In this document: piece after piece, positions 52,743-61,419 of the stretch
Layout of the letters: every line of letters starts with the position of its first letter
Numbering within the stretch: the stretch's first letter is position 1
Assembly: GCA_947598155.1 (NCBI GenBank)
Contig: CANQFC010000006.1
Span: 1-64,000 of the forward strand
Source of the DNA: an uncultured Clostridia bacterium
Lineage (GTDB): Bacteria; Bacillota; Clostridia; Oscillospirales; Acutalibacteraceae
Reading direction: 5' to 3'
DNA length: 64,000 nucleotides
Made by a program: the position numbers and the translations under genes
The notes under the pieces: model-generated
Database searches by the model: none
Seen by the model: the letters and a program-made list of their open reading frames with translations, nothing else
What the model was told of the DNA's origin: nothing

Positions 52743-54658
52743 TGTGTATATCAAAGCTATTTTATATGAAATACTTAACGGAAAAAATTAAAACCCAGCA
52801 ATTGTTGTTGCTCATTCTTGATATTTTTGTTGTAAACGGCTCATTTGTACTTGCGCTTTTTCTGCACTACGGGTTTTCACTTCCACATGAAACGGCTATG
52901 TATATTATGTTGCGTTTTCCTGCCGTTACCGTAATTTTTATCGGTATGTTTTTTGTGGCTAAGCTTTACAATAATTTGTGGCGGTATATGAGCTTTTATG
53001 AGATTTTATATACTGTTATATGTTCGGCAATCGGTATCGTGATTTTCGGTACGTCCGAATATATTGGGCAGAAATTGCAGGATTCAGGCGTAATCCACAC
53101 CGACTTTTTTAAGTGTATGCCGTTTAACATTTATTTTGACGCATTCCTGCTGATTTGCTTTTTCAGTGTGGGAATACGAATGTTTTACACGGCCTGCCAA
53201 ACTATCTCCTCCGATGCGAAAAGGCGCCAAGGCTCGGCAAACAAGCGTATTATGGTAATAGGCGCGGGCAATATGGGCTCGTCAATTATCTATGAAATGA
53301 GCATAAGCGGTTACAAATTCGGCTTGCCAGTAGTTATTGTTGACGATGACGCCGCTAAGGTAAATTCATCAATACGCGGCATTCCCATTGAGGGCACAAC
53401 GAATGAAATACCTTCTCTTGTTGAAAAATATAATGTCAATGAAATAATTTTCTGTATTCCGTCGGCATCGGCTGAGCGCAAGCGCGAAATTCTTGAAATC
53501 GCGATGAAAACAGGCTGTAATCTTAAAACAGCGCCGAGTATCGACGAGCTTACGGGCGTCAACAACAGATTTTCGGAGAAGATACGCGATGTTGACGTGC
53601 TTGACCTGCTTGCCCGCCCCGAGGTGGAGCTGGACACGGAGGTCTGCAAATATTTAAAGGGCCAGACCGTCATTGTAACAGGCGGCGGAGGTTCAATCGG
53701 CAGTGAACTTTGCAGGCAGATAGCGCGCTATGAACCTGAAAAAATAGTTATTTTCGACATATATGAAAACAATGCGTTTACTTTAAAAAATTCGCTTGAC
53801 CGCCGCTATCACGGCGCGCCGCAGATTGAAATACGCATAGGCTCCGTTCGTGATGTTGACAGGCTTCGTGAAATATTTGAAGAATTTCAACCGTCGTCGG
53901 TTTTCCACGCCGCGGCGCACAAGCATGTTCCCCTTATGGAGGACAGCCCCTATGAGGCGCTTAAAAACAACGTTTTGGGAACTTACAACGTGTGCCTTTG
54001 CGCTAATGATTACGGCGTCAAAAATTTTGTCCTGCTTTCAACCGATAAGGCGGTTAACCCGACAAACGTTATGGGAGCTACCAAGCGCGTCGCGGAGCTT
54101 ACCGTTCAGCATTTCAGCAAGATTTCAAAGGGCACTAAATTTGCGGCTGTTCGTTTCGGCAATGTTTTGGGCTCAAACGGCAGTGTTATTCCGATTTTTA
54201 AAGAGCAGATAAAGCACGGCGGGCCTTTAACCGTTACCCACCCCGATATTACCCGTTATTTTATGACAATTCCCGAGGCTTCTCAGCTTGTCGTTCAGGC
54301 AGGCGGGCTTGCCAAGGGCGGTGAGATTTTTGTGCTTGATATGGGCGAGCCCGTAAAAATCGTTTCTCTTGCCGAAAATCTTATAAGGCTTTCGGGCTTT
54401 GAACCCTATAAAGATATTGACATTCAGTTTACGGGTCTTAGACCCGGCGAAAAGCTTTATGAGGAGCTGTCGCTGGACGAAGAGCTTAACGGCAGGCACA
54501 AAACGCAGAACGACAAGATTTTTGTGACCGCGCCGATTCCGTTTGACAGCGAAGTTTTAGAAGAGGAAATAAATTCAATACCGAACCTTAAACCGTCCGA
54601 AACACGCAGATTTTTAAAACGTCTTGTTCCGAACTGCAATTTTAAAGACGGAAACTGA
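52742..54658 (+). CDS. UDP-sugar 4,6-dehydratase family membrane protein (CapD/WbpM-like)
   Basis: 638 aa. Makes a 4-keto-6-deoxy sugar nucleotide in surface polysaccharide synthesis. Four N-terminal membrane segments, a first Rossmann domain (RIMVIGAGNMGSS), and the short-chain dehydratase domain with VIVTGGGGSIGSELCRQ, HAAAHKHVPLME, and LSTDKAVNPTNVMGATK, in which Met replaces the usual active-site Tyr as in PglF/WbpM. Start at ATG 52742 fits the bridged ribosome site; ATG 52766 is an alternative. Confidence 0.9.
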   Translation: MCISKLFYMKYLTEKIKTQQLLLLILDIFVVNGSFVLALFLHYGFSLPHETAMYIMLRFPAVTVIFIGMFFVAKLYNNLWRYMSFYEILYTVICSAIGIVIFGTSEYIGQKLQDSGVIHTDFFKCMPFNIYFDAFLLICFFSVGIRMFYTACQTISSDAKRRQGSANKRIMVIGAGNMGSSIIYEMSISGYKFGLPVVIVDDDAAKVNSSIRGIPIEGTTNEIPSLVEKYNVNEIIFCIPSASAERKREILEIAMKTGCNLKTAPSIDELTGVNNRFSEKIRDVDVLDLLARPEVELDTEVCKYLKGQTVIVTGGGGSIGSELCRQIARYEPEKIVIFDIYENNAFTLKNSLDRRYHGAPQIEIRIGSVRDVDRLREIFEEFQPSSVFHAAAHKHVPLMEDSPYEALKNNVLGTYNVCLCANDYGVKNFVLLSTDKAVNPTNVMGATKRVAELTVQHFSKISKGTKFAAVRFGNVLGSNGSVIPIFKEQIKHGGPLTVTHPDITRYFMTIPEASQLVVQAGGLAKGGEIFVLDMGEPVKIVSLAENLIRLSGFEPYKDIDIQFTGLRPGEKLYEELSLDEELNGRHKTQNDKIFVTAPIPFDSEVLEEEINSIPNLKPSETRRFLKRLVPNCNFKDGN

Positions 54659-54666
54659 AAAAATTA

Positions 54667-54696
54667 AACGGAGCGCGTCAGCGCTCCGTTTTTGTA
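54667..54696 (+). terminator. terminator after capD-like gene
   Basis: AACGGAGCGC-GTCA-GCGCTCCGTT followed by a T run, nine bases after the stop. Confidence 0.88.
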
Positions 54697-54715
54697 TTTT
54701 GTTTTCAAGGTTATG

Positions 54716-54844
54716 TATAACTTACCCGCCGTTATGGGAGGCGGGGTTCGTTTTGGAATCGGGAGAGTATTTGCTCCTTCCGATTTCTTTGTGCGGATAT
54801 TGCCGCACCTTGCCGCGTTTAATGACGAACAAGCCCTTATTGAA
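54716..54844 (-). repeat. dispersed intergenic repeat, copy 5
   Basis: Full-length copy in minus orientation: read on that strand it starts TTCAATAAGGGCTTG, passes CGCGGCAAGG, TCGGAAGG and AACGAACCCCGCC, and ends GGCGGGTAAGTTATA. Confidence 0.75.
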
Positions 54845-54957
54845 AAGTGATGTAAATTCTATATCAAAATGTCTATTAAAATGCGTTAAACCGCTTGCAA
54901 AAAAATCTGTCAGCAAGTATAATAGCTAAGTAATTTGACGATAGGGGATGAGCGCAA

Positions 54958-56751
54958 GTGTTTGAAATTAAGGACAAACAATTTTTTATGGACGGAAAGC
55001 CTTTCAATATTTATTCAGGGGCTATCCATTATTTTCGTACATTGCCCGAATATTGGGAGGACAGACTTATAAAGCTAAAAAAAGCGGGATTTAATACGGT
55101 TGAAACATATGTTTGCTGGAATCTTCACGAGCCTAAGCCCGCAGAGTTTGATTTTTCGGGAATGCTTGATATTGAACGGTTTGTGGAAACGGCTCAAAAG
55201 GTTGGGCTTTACTGCATTGTCCGCCCGGGACCTTATATCTGTGCGGAATGGGATTTCGGAGGTTTGCCCGCATACCTTTTAAGAGATAAAAATATGCAGA
55301 TTCGCTGTATGTACCCCGATTACATAATGTGCGTAGACCGTTTTTACAGAGAGCTTATGTCGCGCTTGCTTGCGCATCTTGAGAGCAGGGGCGGAAACAT
55401 AATCGCAATGCAGATTGAAAATGAGTACGGCTCTTACGGCAACGACAAGGAATATCTGCGCCATATTGAAAAGCTTATGCGTGACTGCGGTATTGACTGC
55501 GCGTTATTTACTTCTGACGGCAACTGGAAAAATATGATTTCTGGAGGTTCGCTTCCCGATGTTTTCAAGGTGCTGAATTTCGGCTCAAAGGCCAAAACCG
55601 CGTTCGGCTGTATGAAAGATTTTGAAAATGACGGCCCCAATATGTGCGGCGAATTTTGGTGCGGCTGGTTTGACAACTGGCGCGGCGTTCACCATACAAG
55701 AGAATACGGGGAAATAGTTAAAGAGGTCAAGGATTTTCTTGATATGGGCGCAAGCTTTAACTTTTATATGTTCCACGGTGGAACAAATTTCGGATTTACC
55801 GCAGGCGCAAATCAAAACCCCGGCAAGGGATACGAACCCGACGTTACAAGCTATGACTACTGCGCTCTTCTCAACGAGTGGGGCGATTATACTCCCGCGT
55901 ATCACGCGGTAAGAAAACTGCTTTGCGAAAAGCAGGGCATTGACACAGGCGAGCTTCCGCCGTCTCCGAAACTTCAAAATATAGGTAAGGTGGCGCTTAC
56001 CCAAAGCGCTCCGCTGTTCGGCAATTTAGACAGCGTCGGCACGCGACACCGTATTTCCGTTCCGGAGGGAATGGAATATTTCGGTCAAAATTTCGGCTTG
56101 ATTTACTATGAAACCGAGGTTGAGGGAAAATATGACATAACGCCCGTCACCGTCCGCGATGTGCACGACTATGCCGAGGTTTATTTTGACGGCAAATATA
56201 AGACGACGATTGACAGAACGCTTTACACGTTAGAGGATAATCCGTCGGTAAAGGATATTATTTTTAAGAAAAAAAAGGGCGAGAGCAAGCCGTTGCTTAT
56301 GCCTGCCCTTAACGGGAAAAGAAAAATCGGCGTGCTTGTAGATATAACGGGCAGAGTGAATTACGGCGAAAATATGATGGACAGAAAGGGAATATCGGAT
56401 ATTTATTTGGGCGCACAGCGCCAAATGGGGTATGACGTTTGGTGTCTGCCTTTTGACAACCTTGAAAACCTGAATTATACGGGCTGTAAAAACAAAGATG
56501 AGCCGTGTTTCCTTAAAGGCACATTTAAGGCGGACGGCAAAGAGGATTGTTTTGTACACCTTGACGGGTTCAACAGAGGCTATGTTTTTGTCAACGGATT
56601 TAACCTCGGCAGGTATTGGCAGGTCGGCCCGCAAAAATCTCTGTATCTTCCCGGCGCTCTTCTCAAAGAGGAAAATGAAATCGTTGTATTTTCAATCGGC
56701 GGGTATAAAACACCCGAAATTGAAATTACCGATAAGCACGATTTAGGCTGA
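54958..56751 (+). CDS. beta-galactosidase, GH35 family
   Basis: 597 aa. Removes terminal beta-galactose. Barrel domain with VETYVCWNLHEP, RPGPYICAEWDFGGLP, acid/base Glu in MQIENEYGSYG (E156) and nucleophile Glu in MCGEFWCGWFDNW (E232); two C-terminal jelly-roll domains with FNRGYVFVNGFNLGRYW. No signal peptide, so cytoplasmic. GTG start at 54958, behind AGGGGATGAG. Together with the GH20 and the aldose epimerase it fits use of host or plant oligosaccharides. Confidence 0.95.
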   Translation: MFEIKDKQFFMDGKPFNIYSGAIHYFRTLPEYWEDRLIKLKKAGFNTVETYVCWNLHEPKPAEFDFSGMLDIERFVETAQKVGLYCIVRPGPYICAEWDFGGLPAYLLRDKNMQIRCMYPDYIMCVDRFYRELMSRLLAHLESRGGNIIAMQIENEYGSYGNDKEYLRHIEKLMRDCGIDCALFTSDGNWKNMISGGSLPDVFKVLNFGSKAKTAFGCMKDFENDGPNMCGEFWCGWFDNWRGVHHTREYGEIVKEVKDFLDMGASFNFYMFHGGTNFGFTAGANQNPGKGYEPDVTSYDYCALLNEWGDYTPAYHAVRKLLCEKQGIDTGELPPSPKLQNIGKVALTQSAPLFGNLDSVGTRHRISVPEGMEYFGQNFGLIYYETEVEGKYDITPVTVRDVHDYAEVYFDGKYKTTIDRTLYTLEDNPSVKDIIFKKKKGESKPLLMPALNGKRKIGVLVDITGRVNYGENMMDRKGISDIYLGAQRQMGYDVWCLPFDNLENLNYTGCKNKDEPCFLKGTFKADGKEDCFVHLDGFNRGYVFVNGFNLGRYWQVGPQKSLYLPGALLKEENEIVVFSIGGYKTPEIEITDKHDLG

Positions 56752-56769
56752 ATTTAAGAGGCAAAAAGA

Positions 56770-56797
56770 AAAGCTCCGCAATATTTGCGGAGCTTTA
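56770..56797. terminator. bidirectional terminator between GH35 gene and tRNA-Gly
   Basis: AAAGCTCCGCAA-TA-TTTGCGGAGCTTT, a long near-perfect palindrome with A/T flanks, 20 bases after the GH35 stop and 18 bases after the tRNA end on the other strand. Confidence 0.75.
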
Positions 56798-56814
56798 ATT
56801 CAAAATAAGGCTGT

Positions 56815-56888
56815 TGGAGCGGATAATGGGAATCGAACCCACCTCCTCAGCTTGGGAAGCTGATATTCTACCGATGAACTATATCCGC
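56815..56888 (-). tRNA. tRNA-Gly (anticodon CCC)
   Basis: 74 nt with encoded CCA. Acceptor GCGGATA pairs fully with TATCCGC; anticodon stem TCAGC/GCTGA holds loop TTCCCAA, anticodon CCC; T-loop TTCGATT. All arms pair. Reads GGG codons. Confidence 0.97.
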
Positions 56889-56893
56889 ATATA

Positions 56894-56921
56894 TTACGGG
56901 GCAAGCCCCTTATTGAAACGA
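56894..56921 (-). repeat. dispersed repeat, fragment next to tRNA-Gly
   Basis: ACGGGGCAAGCCCCTTATTGAA: the first 22 bases of the family in minus orientation, directly upstream of the tRNA gene. Confidence 0.6.
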
Positions 56922-57022
56922 TAAAAGGCGCGGTACCGCGAACACGCGGAAACGCAAGGCTGTGATAAAACAACCGCTATTATTTTATCACAGCGCAACT
57001 GCAAATTCAACTGTATTTTTTA

Positions 57023-57610
57023 TTATTTTTTCATTTGGTCGATAGTTTTTTCAAACGAGGGGACAAATTCGTCTATAAAAATCCGAGCCTCGGGGCAATC
57101 AAGCCTTTGCAGAAGTTTAGAAATTGACTTTTCCGCCTCGCAGAATTCCCGGTTCCCCGCGTTTCTCTCCTCAACGCACTTTAAATAGGCGCATATTTTA
57201 TCGGCCGATTTTACAAGATTCCAAAGTTCTTTGTCATCGATTTTTTTCTTAAAAAGCGGTTCAAAATGCTTTCTTAAATCGGCAGGCAGCATTTCAAGAA
57301 GCTGTTTCGAGGCGTTTTTTTCCACTGCTTTATACGCTGATTTTGTTTCATTGCTGAAATATTTGACAGGCGTCGGCAAATCCCCCGTGATAATTTCGGG
57401 CAAATCGTGGTACAGCCCCAAAAGCGCCGCGCGTTCCGCGTTGTAATTTTTATTGAGCCGCTCGTTGCCTATAACCGCGAGCGCATGGGCTATTTGAGCC
57501 GTTTCAGCGGAATGCTCCGAAAGAGTTTCATAACGGGTGTTGCGCATAAGCGCCCATCGGTTTATGTATTTTGTTCTTGCGGTAAAAGCAAAAAAATCAG
57601 AGATTCCCAT
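57023..57610 (-). CDS. yfbR: 5'-deoxynucleotidase YfbR-like
   Basis: 195 aa. HD-domain phosphohydrolase acting on deoxynucleoside monophosphates. Motifs RNTRYETLSEHS (H33) and LYHDLPEIITGDLPTP (H68-D69), the latter being diagnostic of YfbR. One base separates it from the dCMP deaminase gene upstream, giving a small dNTP-pool operon with comEB. Confidence 0.93.
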   Translation of the reverse strand: MGISDFFAFTARTKYINRWALMRNTRYETLSEHSAETAQIAHALAVIGNERLNKNYNAERAALLGLYHDLPEIITGDLPTPVKYFSNETKSAYKAVEKNASKQLLEMLPADLRKHFEPLFKKKIDDKELWNLVKSADKICAYLKCVEERNAGNREFCEAEKSISKLLQRLDCPEARIFIDEFVPSFEKTIDQMKK

Positions 57611-57611
57611 A

Positions 57612-58109
57612 TTAAATATCCTCTTCCCTGAAATTTATGGTAAGCTCGCTGTGGGCCATACTGATTTTAGTGTATTTAACGCCCGCCGCGTCGAACATTC
57701 TGCGTGAAGCGCGGTTGCCGACAGTGTCGTAATATTTGTCTGATATGTATATTACCTCTTTAATCCCGCTTTGAATTATCGCTTTTGCGCATTCATTGCA
57801 GGGGAAAAGAGCGACGTAAATTTTAGAGCCCTCAAGGTTTCTGCCGCCGGCGTTTAAAATGGCGTTTAACTCCGCGTGGCAGACATAAGGATACTTTGTG
57901 TCGTATTCGTCGCCGGCTCTGTCCCATGGGAACGCGTCGTCGTCGCACCCTTTGGGAAAGCCGTTATAGCCCATAGACATAATTCTGTTTTGGTCGTTTA
58001 CGATGCAGGCGCCGACCTGCGTGCTTGGGTCTTTGCTGCGGTAAGACGAAAGTATGGCTATGCCCATAAAATATTCGTCCCATGAAATGTAATCTTTTCT
58101 TTTAGCCAT
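57612..58109 (-). CDS. comEB: deoxycytidylate deaminase
   Basis: 165 aa. Converts dCMP to dUMP on the way to dTTP. Zinc site H78-A-E80 and PCNEC (C104, C107); DPSTQVGACIV and GYNGFPKGC match dCMP deaminase rather than cytidine deaminase. Start at ATG 58109, behind AGGTGAG; the longer frame to 58157 lies inside rarA. Its first codon begins just after the rarA stop. Confidence 0.94.
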   Translation of the reverse strand: MAKRKDYISWDEYFMGIAILSSYRSKDPSTQVGACIVNDQNRIMSMGYNGFPKGCDDDAFPWDRAGDEYDTKYPYVCHAELNAILNAGGRNLEGSKIYVALFPCNECAKAIIQSGIKEVIYISDKYYDTVGNRASRRMFDAAGVKYTKISMAHSELTINFREEDI

Positions 58110-58110
58110 T

Positions 58111-59379
58111 TTACTCACCTTTAATCCTTTTCCAATATTCACGGCTTGCGCTTTCATTTTTGTTTTCGCCGAAATTATAATATTTTTTATCTTTTATTTC
58201 GTCGGGTAGATACTGTTGCTTGACCCATCTGTTGGGGAAGTTGTGCGGATATTTATAAAACTGACCCTTTATTTCGGCGTCTTCGCCGTCAAAATGCTTG
58301 TTTTGAAGAGCTCTTGGGATTCTGCCGTAATTCCCCGAACGCACATCTTGCAGAGCCGCCTCAATAGCCTGATTGCCGGTGTTGCTCTTGGGGCTTGTCG
58401 CGACTAAAATGACCGCGTCGGCAAGGGGAATCGCGGCCTCGGGAAGGCCCACCTGCAAAGCTATGTCGCAGGCGCTTTTTACAATAGGAATAATGTTTGG
58501 GTACGCAAGCCCGACGTCCTCGCAGGCGCAAACCAAAAGCCGGCGGACAGCAGAGGGCAAATCGCCCGCCTCTAAAAGCCTCGCAAGGTAATGGAGCGCG
58601 GCGTCCGGGTCGCTCCCGCGCATGGATTTTTGGAACGCAGATAAAATATCGTAGTGCTCATCGCCTAATTTGTCATATCTAAAGGTGTTTTTCGACGTAA
58701 GACCGGCAGTTTCCTCAAGGGTGATTTTCCGCTCTCCGTTTTCCTGTAAATTTGCGGCAAGAAACGCGAGCTCCGTAAAATTCAGCGCTTTTCTGACATC
58801 TCCTCCCGAAGATAGCGCGATATGCTCGGGGACGCCTTCTTCAAAAGTGATTTTTGTTCCCGTTTCTTCCTCTAAAAATTCAAATCCGCGGATAACAGCG
58901 GGCACAATCTCTTCATGAGCCACCGATTTAAATTCAAATACGGTACAGCGTGAAAGTACGGCGCTGTATATATAAAAATAAGGGTTTTCGGTTGTAGAGG
59001 CGATAAGTGTGATTTTCCCGTTTTCAATGTATTGGAGCAAAGATTGCTGTTGACGTTTGTTGAAATATTGAATTTCGTCAAGATAAAGCAGAACTCCGTT
59101 TGGAGCGGCGAGCGTGTCAAGCTCGCTGACTATGTCGCGTATGTCGCCCGTAGAGGCGTTTGTGCCGTTTAAGCGGTGTAGCTTTTTGTCGGTAGTTTTG
59201 GCGATGATTCGCGCAAGAGTCGTTTTGCCCGTTCCCGACGGCCCGTAAAAAATAAGGTTAGGGCAAACTCCGCTCTCAATTATGCGGCGAAGAGGCATAC
59301 CCTCGCCCAAAAGGTGCTTTTGACCGACAATATCATCAATTTTCTGCGGACGGAGTCTGTCTGCGAGCGGTGTTGCCAT
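58111..59379 (-). CDS. rarA: replication-associated recombination protein RarA
   Basis: 422 aa. AAA+ ATPase of the clamp-loader group acting at stalled forks (MgsA). Walker A GPSGTGKTT (K52), Walker B YLDEIQYFN (D101-E102), sensor IASTTENP, and the C-terminal tetramerisation region with MRGSDPDAALHYLARLLEAGD split over two helices and CACEDVGLA. Full length. One short gap to the HAD gene upstream. Confidence 0.96.
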   Translation of the reverse strand: MATPLADRLRPQKIDDIVGQKHLLGEGMPLRRIIESGVCPNLIFYGPSGTGKTTLARIIAKTTDKKLHRLNGTNASTGDIRDIVSELDTLAAPNGVLLYLDEIQYFNKRQQQSLLQYIENGKITLIASTTENPYFYIYSAVLSRCTVFEFKSVAHEEIVPAVIRGFEFLEEETGTKITFEEGVPEHIALSSGGDVRKALNFTELAFLAANLQENGERKITLEETAGLTSKNTFRYDKLGDEHYDILSAFQKSMRGSDPDAALHYLARLLEAGDLPSAVRRLLVCACEDVGLAYPNIIPIVKSACDIALQVGLPEAAIPLADAVILVATSPKSNTGNQAIEAALQDVRSGNYGRIPRALQNKHFDGEDAEIKGQFYKYPHNFPNRWVKQQYLPDEIKDKKYYNFGENKNESASREYWKRIKGE

Positions 59380-59383
59380 ATCG

Positions 59384-60037
59384 TCACTCCTTGTTCAAAA
59401 TATCAAAAATATCACAGGGCTTTTCAATAATATAATCTGCCTTATATTCCTCAAATTCCGACCTGTTGCCGAAACCGAAAAGCACGGCACAGCATGGAAT
59501 ACCCACTTCGTGCGCGCCAAGAATGTCAAAAAGTCTGTCGCCTACCATCAGCGTGGCGCCCGCGTCGGCTCCAAGAGCCGTCAAAGCGTCCTTTATAACC
59601 GTGGCTTTGCTCTCTTTAATATTGTCAAACTGTGTTCCGCCTATATGCGTGAAATATTTTTTAATATCTCTTTGCTCGCAGATGTCGTTAATAAATTTAA
59701 TCGGTTTTGAGGACGCCGTGCCGAGAACGTATCCCTCTTTTTTGAGCTTTTCAAGCATTTCGGGGATTCCGTCATATACACGGTTTTCAAGGTATCCCGT
59801 TTTTTTATAGCGTTCGCGGTATTTTTCGGTCATTTCGTATGCGTGTTCAGAGGTAAACCCGCAGAATTTAGTAAAGCTGTAATGGAGCGGAGGGCCGACA
59901 AACTTTCTTAAAAGCTCTTCGTCGGGCGTGCCGTGCCCCATATTTTCAAAAGCATATGTGAGACTTTTGAAAATTCCCTCCGAAGAGTCAACAAGCGTGC
60001 CGTCAAAGTCGAACAAAATAAACTTAAATTTACTCAT
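59384..60037 (-). CDS. HAD phosphatase, phosphoglycolate phosphatase-like
   Basis: 217 aa. LFDFDGTLVDS nucleophile motif, a C1 cap helix bundle, GTASSKP motif II, and MVGDRLFDILGA motif IV. Gph/PpaX-type enzyme; the substrate cannot be decided. Its start overlaps the end of the aldose epimerase gene by eight bases; rarA follows after four bases. Confidence 0.88.
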   Translation of the reverse strand: MSKFKFILFDFDGTLVDSSEGIFKSLTYAFENMGHGTPDEELLRKFVGPPLHYSFTKFCGFTSEHAYEMTEKYRERYKKTGYLENRVYDGIPEMLEKLKKEGYVLGTASSKPIKFINDICEQRDIKKYFTHIGGTQFDNIKESKATVIKDALTALGADAGATLMVGDRLFDILGAHEVGIPCCAVLFGFGNRSEFEEYKADYIIEKPCDIFDILNKE

Positions 60038-60872
60038 AAATTACGATTTCATACTCCTTCTTGAAAACTTCGCCGGGGCAAAGCTCGTTTCCCCACTCGC
60101 GCTTTGTCAAATCACAGCAGAAATCCGCCGAATCCGCCCTGCCGTACCACGGCTCAATGCACACAAACGGAGCGTTTTTCCCGACGGGCGACCAAATTCC
60201 GAAAAGCGGAGCGGTAAAATTCACCTCGGCAAAAGTTTTTCTGCCGTTTGAAAGCGAAACGCTTGTTACGCCGCTGTTTTCAATTATGAGCGCGTCACGG
60301 TCAAAAATACCGTCGTTAAGTACAAAACTGCTCTGTATAGGGTATTTTTCGGGAAGATAAAGCCCGTCCGAATTTAAGACGGAGTATTTTATATTTTCCT
60401 TGTTCATTGAAAGAACGGTTTTCCCTTTTACGCAGTTGAACGCGGGGTGAGCGCCTATTGAAAAGTACATTTTTCCGTCATTTTTGTTTGTAACGCTCCA
60501 TTTGACGCGGATTTTGTTTCCGATTAACTCAAATGAGCAGACAAGGCTGAATTTGAACGGATAATTTTTTAAAGTGTCATCGTTTTCGGTAAGCTCAAAG
60601 GAAACCGAGTTTTCCGTCTCGCTTATAAGGGTAAAATCACAGTCCCTCGCAAAGCCGTGCTGGGGAAGAGAATATTCTTTGCCGCCGTAAACGGATTTTA
60701 AACCTTTGTATTTGCCCACAACGGGAAAAAGCACGGGGCTTCGTCTGCCCCAATACGCTTTGTCGCCCTGCCAAAGATATTCCCGTCCGCTTTTAACGCC
60801 GAGGACCGATGAAAGCTCGGCGCCGCGCTCGTTTATTTCAATTTTCAAAATGTCATTTTTTAAAGTCCGCAT
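60030..60872 (-). CDS. aldose 1-epimerase family protein
   Basis: 280 aa. Galactose-mutarotase-like beta sandwich: WQGDKAYWGRRSPVLFPVVGKY in two strands, HGFARD, and SIGAHPAFNC (conserved His), with WSPVGKNAPFVCIEPW at the end. This is the LacX/YihR-like subgroup. First gene of the run epimerase-HAD-rarA-comEB-yfbR. Fits sugar use together with the beta-galactosidase. Confidence 0.9.
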   Translation of the reverse strand: MRTLKNDILKIEINERGAELSSVLGVKSGREYLWQGDKAYWGRRSPVLFPVVGKYKGLKSVYGGKEYSLPQHGFARDCDFTLISETENSVSFELTENDDTLKNYPFKFSLVCSFELIGNKIRVKWSVTNKNDGKMYFSIGAHPAFNCVKGKTVLSMNKENIKYSVLNSDGLYLPEKYPIQSSFVLNDGIFDRDALIIENSGVTSVSLSNGRKTFAEVNFTAPLFGIWSPVGKNAPFVCIEPWYGRADSADFCCDLTKREWGNELCPGEVFKKEYEIVIYE

Positions 60873-61419
60873 ATTTTATGCTCCTAAAATAATAATATAG
60901 CCAACATATCTGCCTATGCACTTGCGACAGCGGGAATGTAACAACTTTATGCGAAATATAAAAATCTTTTATTTCATTTATATTTTGTGAGGTTATTATA
61001 CAATATTTATTGTATTTATTCAATAAGTTTACAAACATTTGTTTGCCTTTTTTGGAAAATTTTAAAAAATGCGAACGAACTTTTCCGTTCGGTTGTTGCC
61101 GCGCCATTGACGGGGCAAGATTATTGTTGAATTTTCACATTTATGCGCATTTTTGTTTAAAGAATGAAAATAATAATGACAGTTTAAGGTCCTTATTGAA
61201 AATTGATTTAAAAAAATAATTCTTTACAAACATTTGTTTCAGCGTTTTTTACAAAAATAAAAAAATATAAAAAAGGGCTTTTATTTTGCAGTGAATGGTG
61301 ATATACTATATAAAGCGTTTATGGGCGTATTTTGCCCTTTTTAATACAATTTTTAGATTATAGCATTTTTTCTTATATTTATTTCATTATTATTTTGCTT
61401 TATAGGGGAGGACAGACCC
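60873..61419. other. long regulatory gap between epimerase and murA
   Basis: About 547 bases without a gene. It holds ATACAATA-TT-TATTGTAT (60998-61015), two exact copies of a 17-base sequence TTTACAAACATTTGTTT (61028-61044 and 61223-61239) with arms AAACA/TGTTT, dispersed-repeat fragments near 61110 and 61190, a TATACT box near 61300 with a weak -35, and a short GGGC ... GCCC hairpin plus T run at about 61323-61343 in the murA leader. Confidence 0.6.

Noticed and set aside
54624-54929. Plus-strand frame of 101 codons after the capD-like gene
   Set aside because: It covers a terminator and a dispersed repeat and has no ribosome site.
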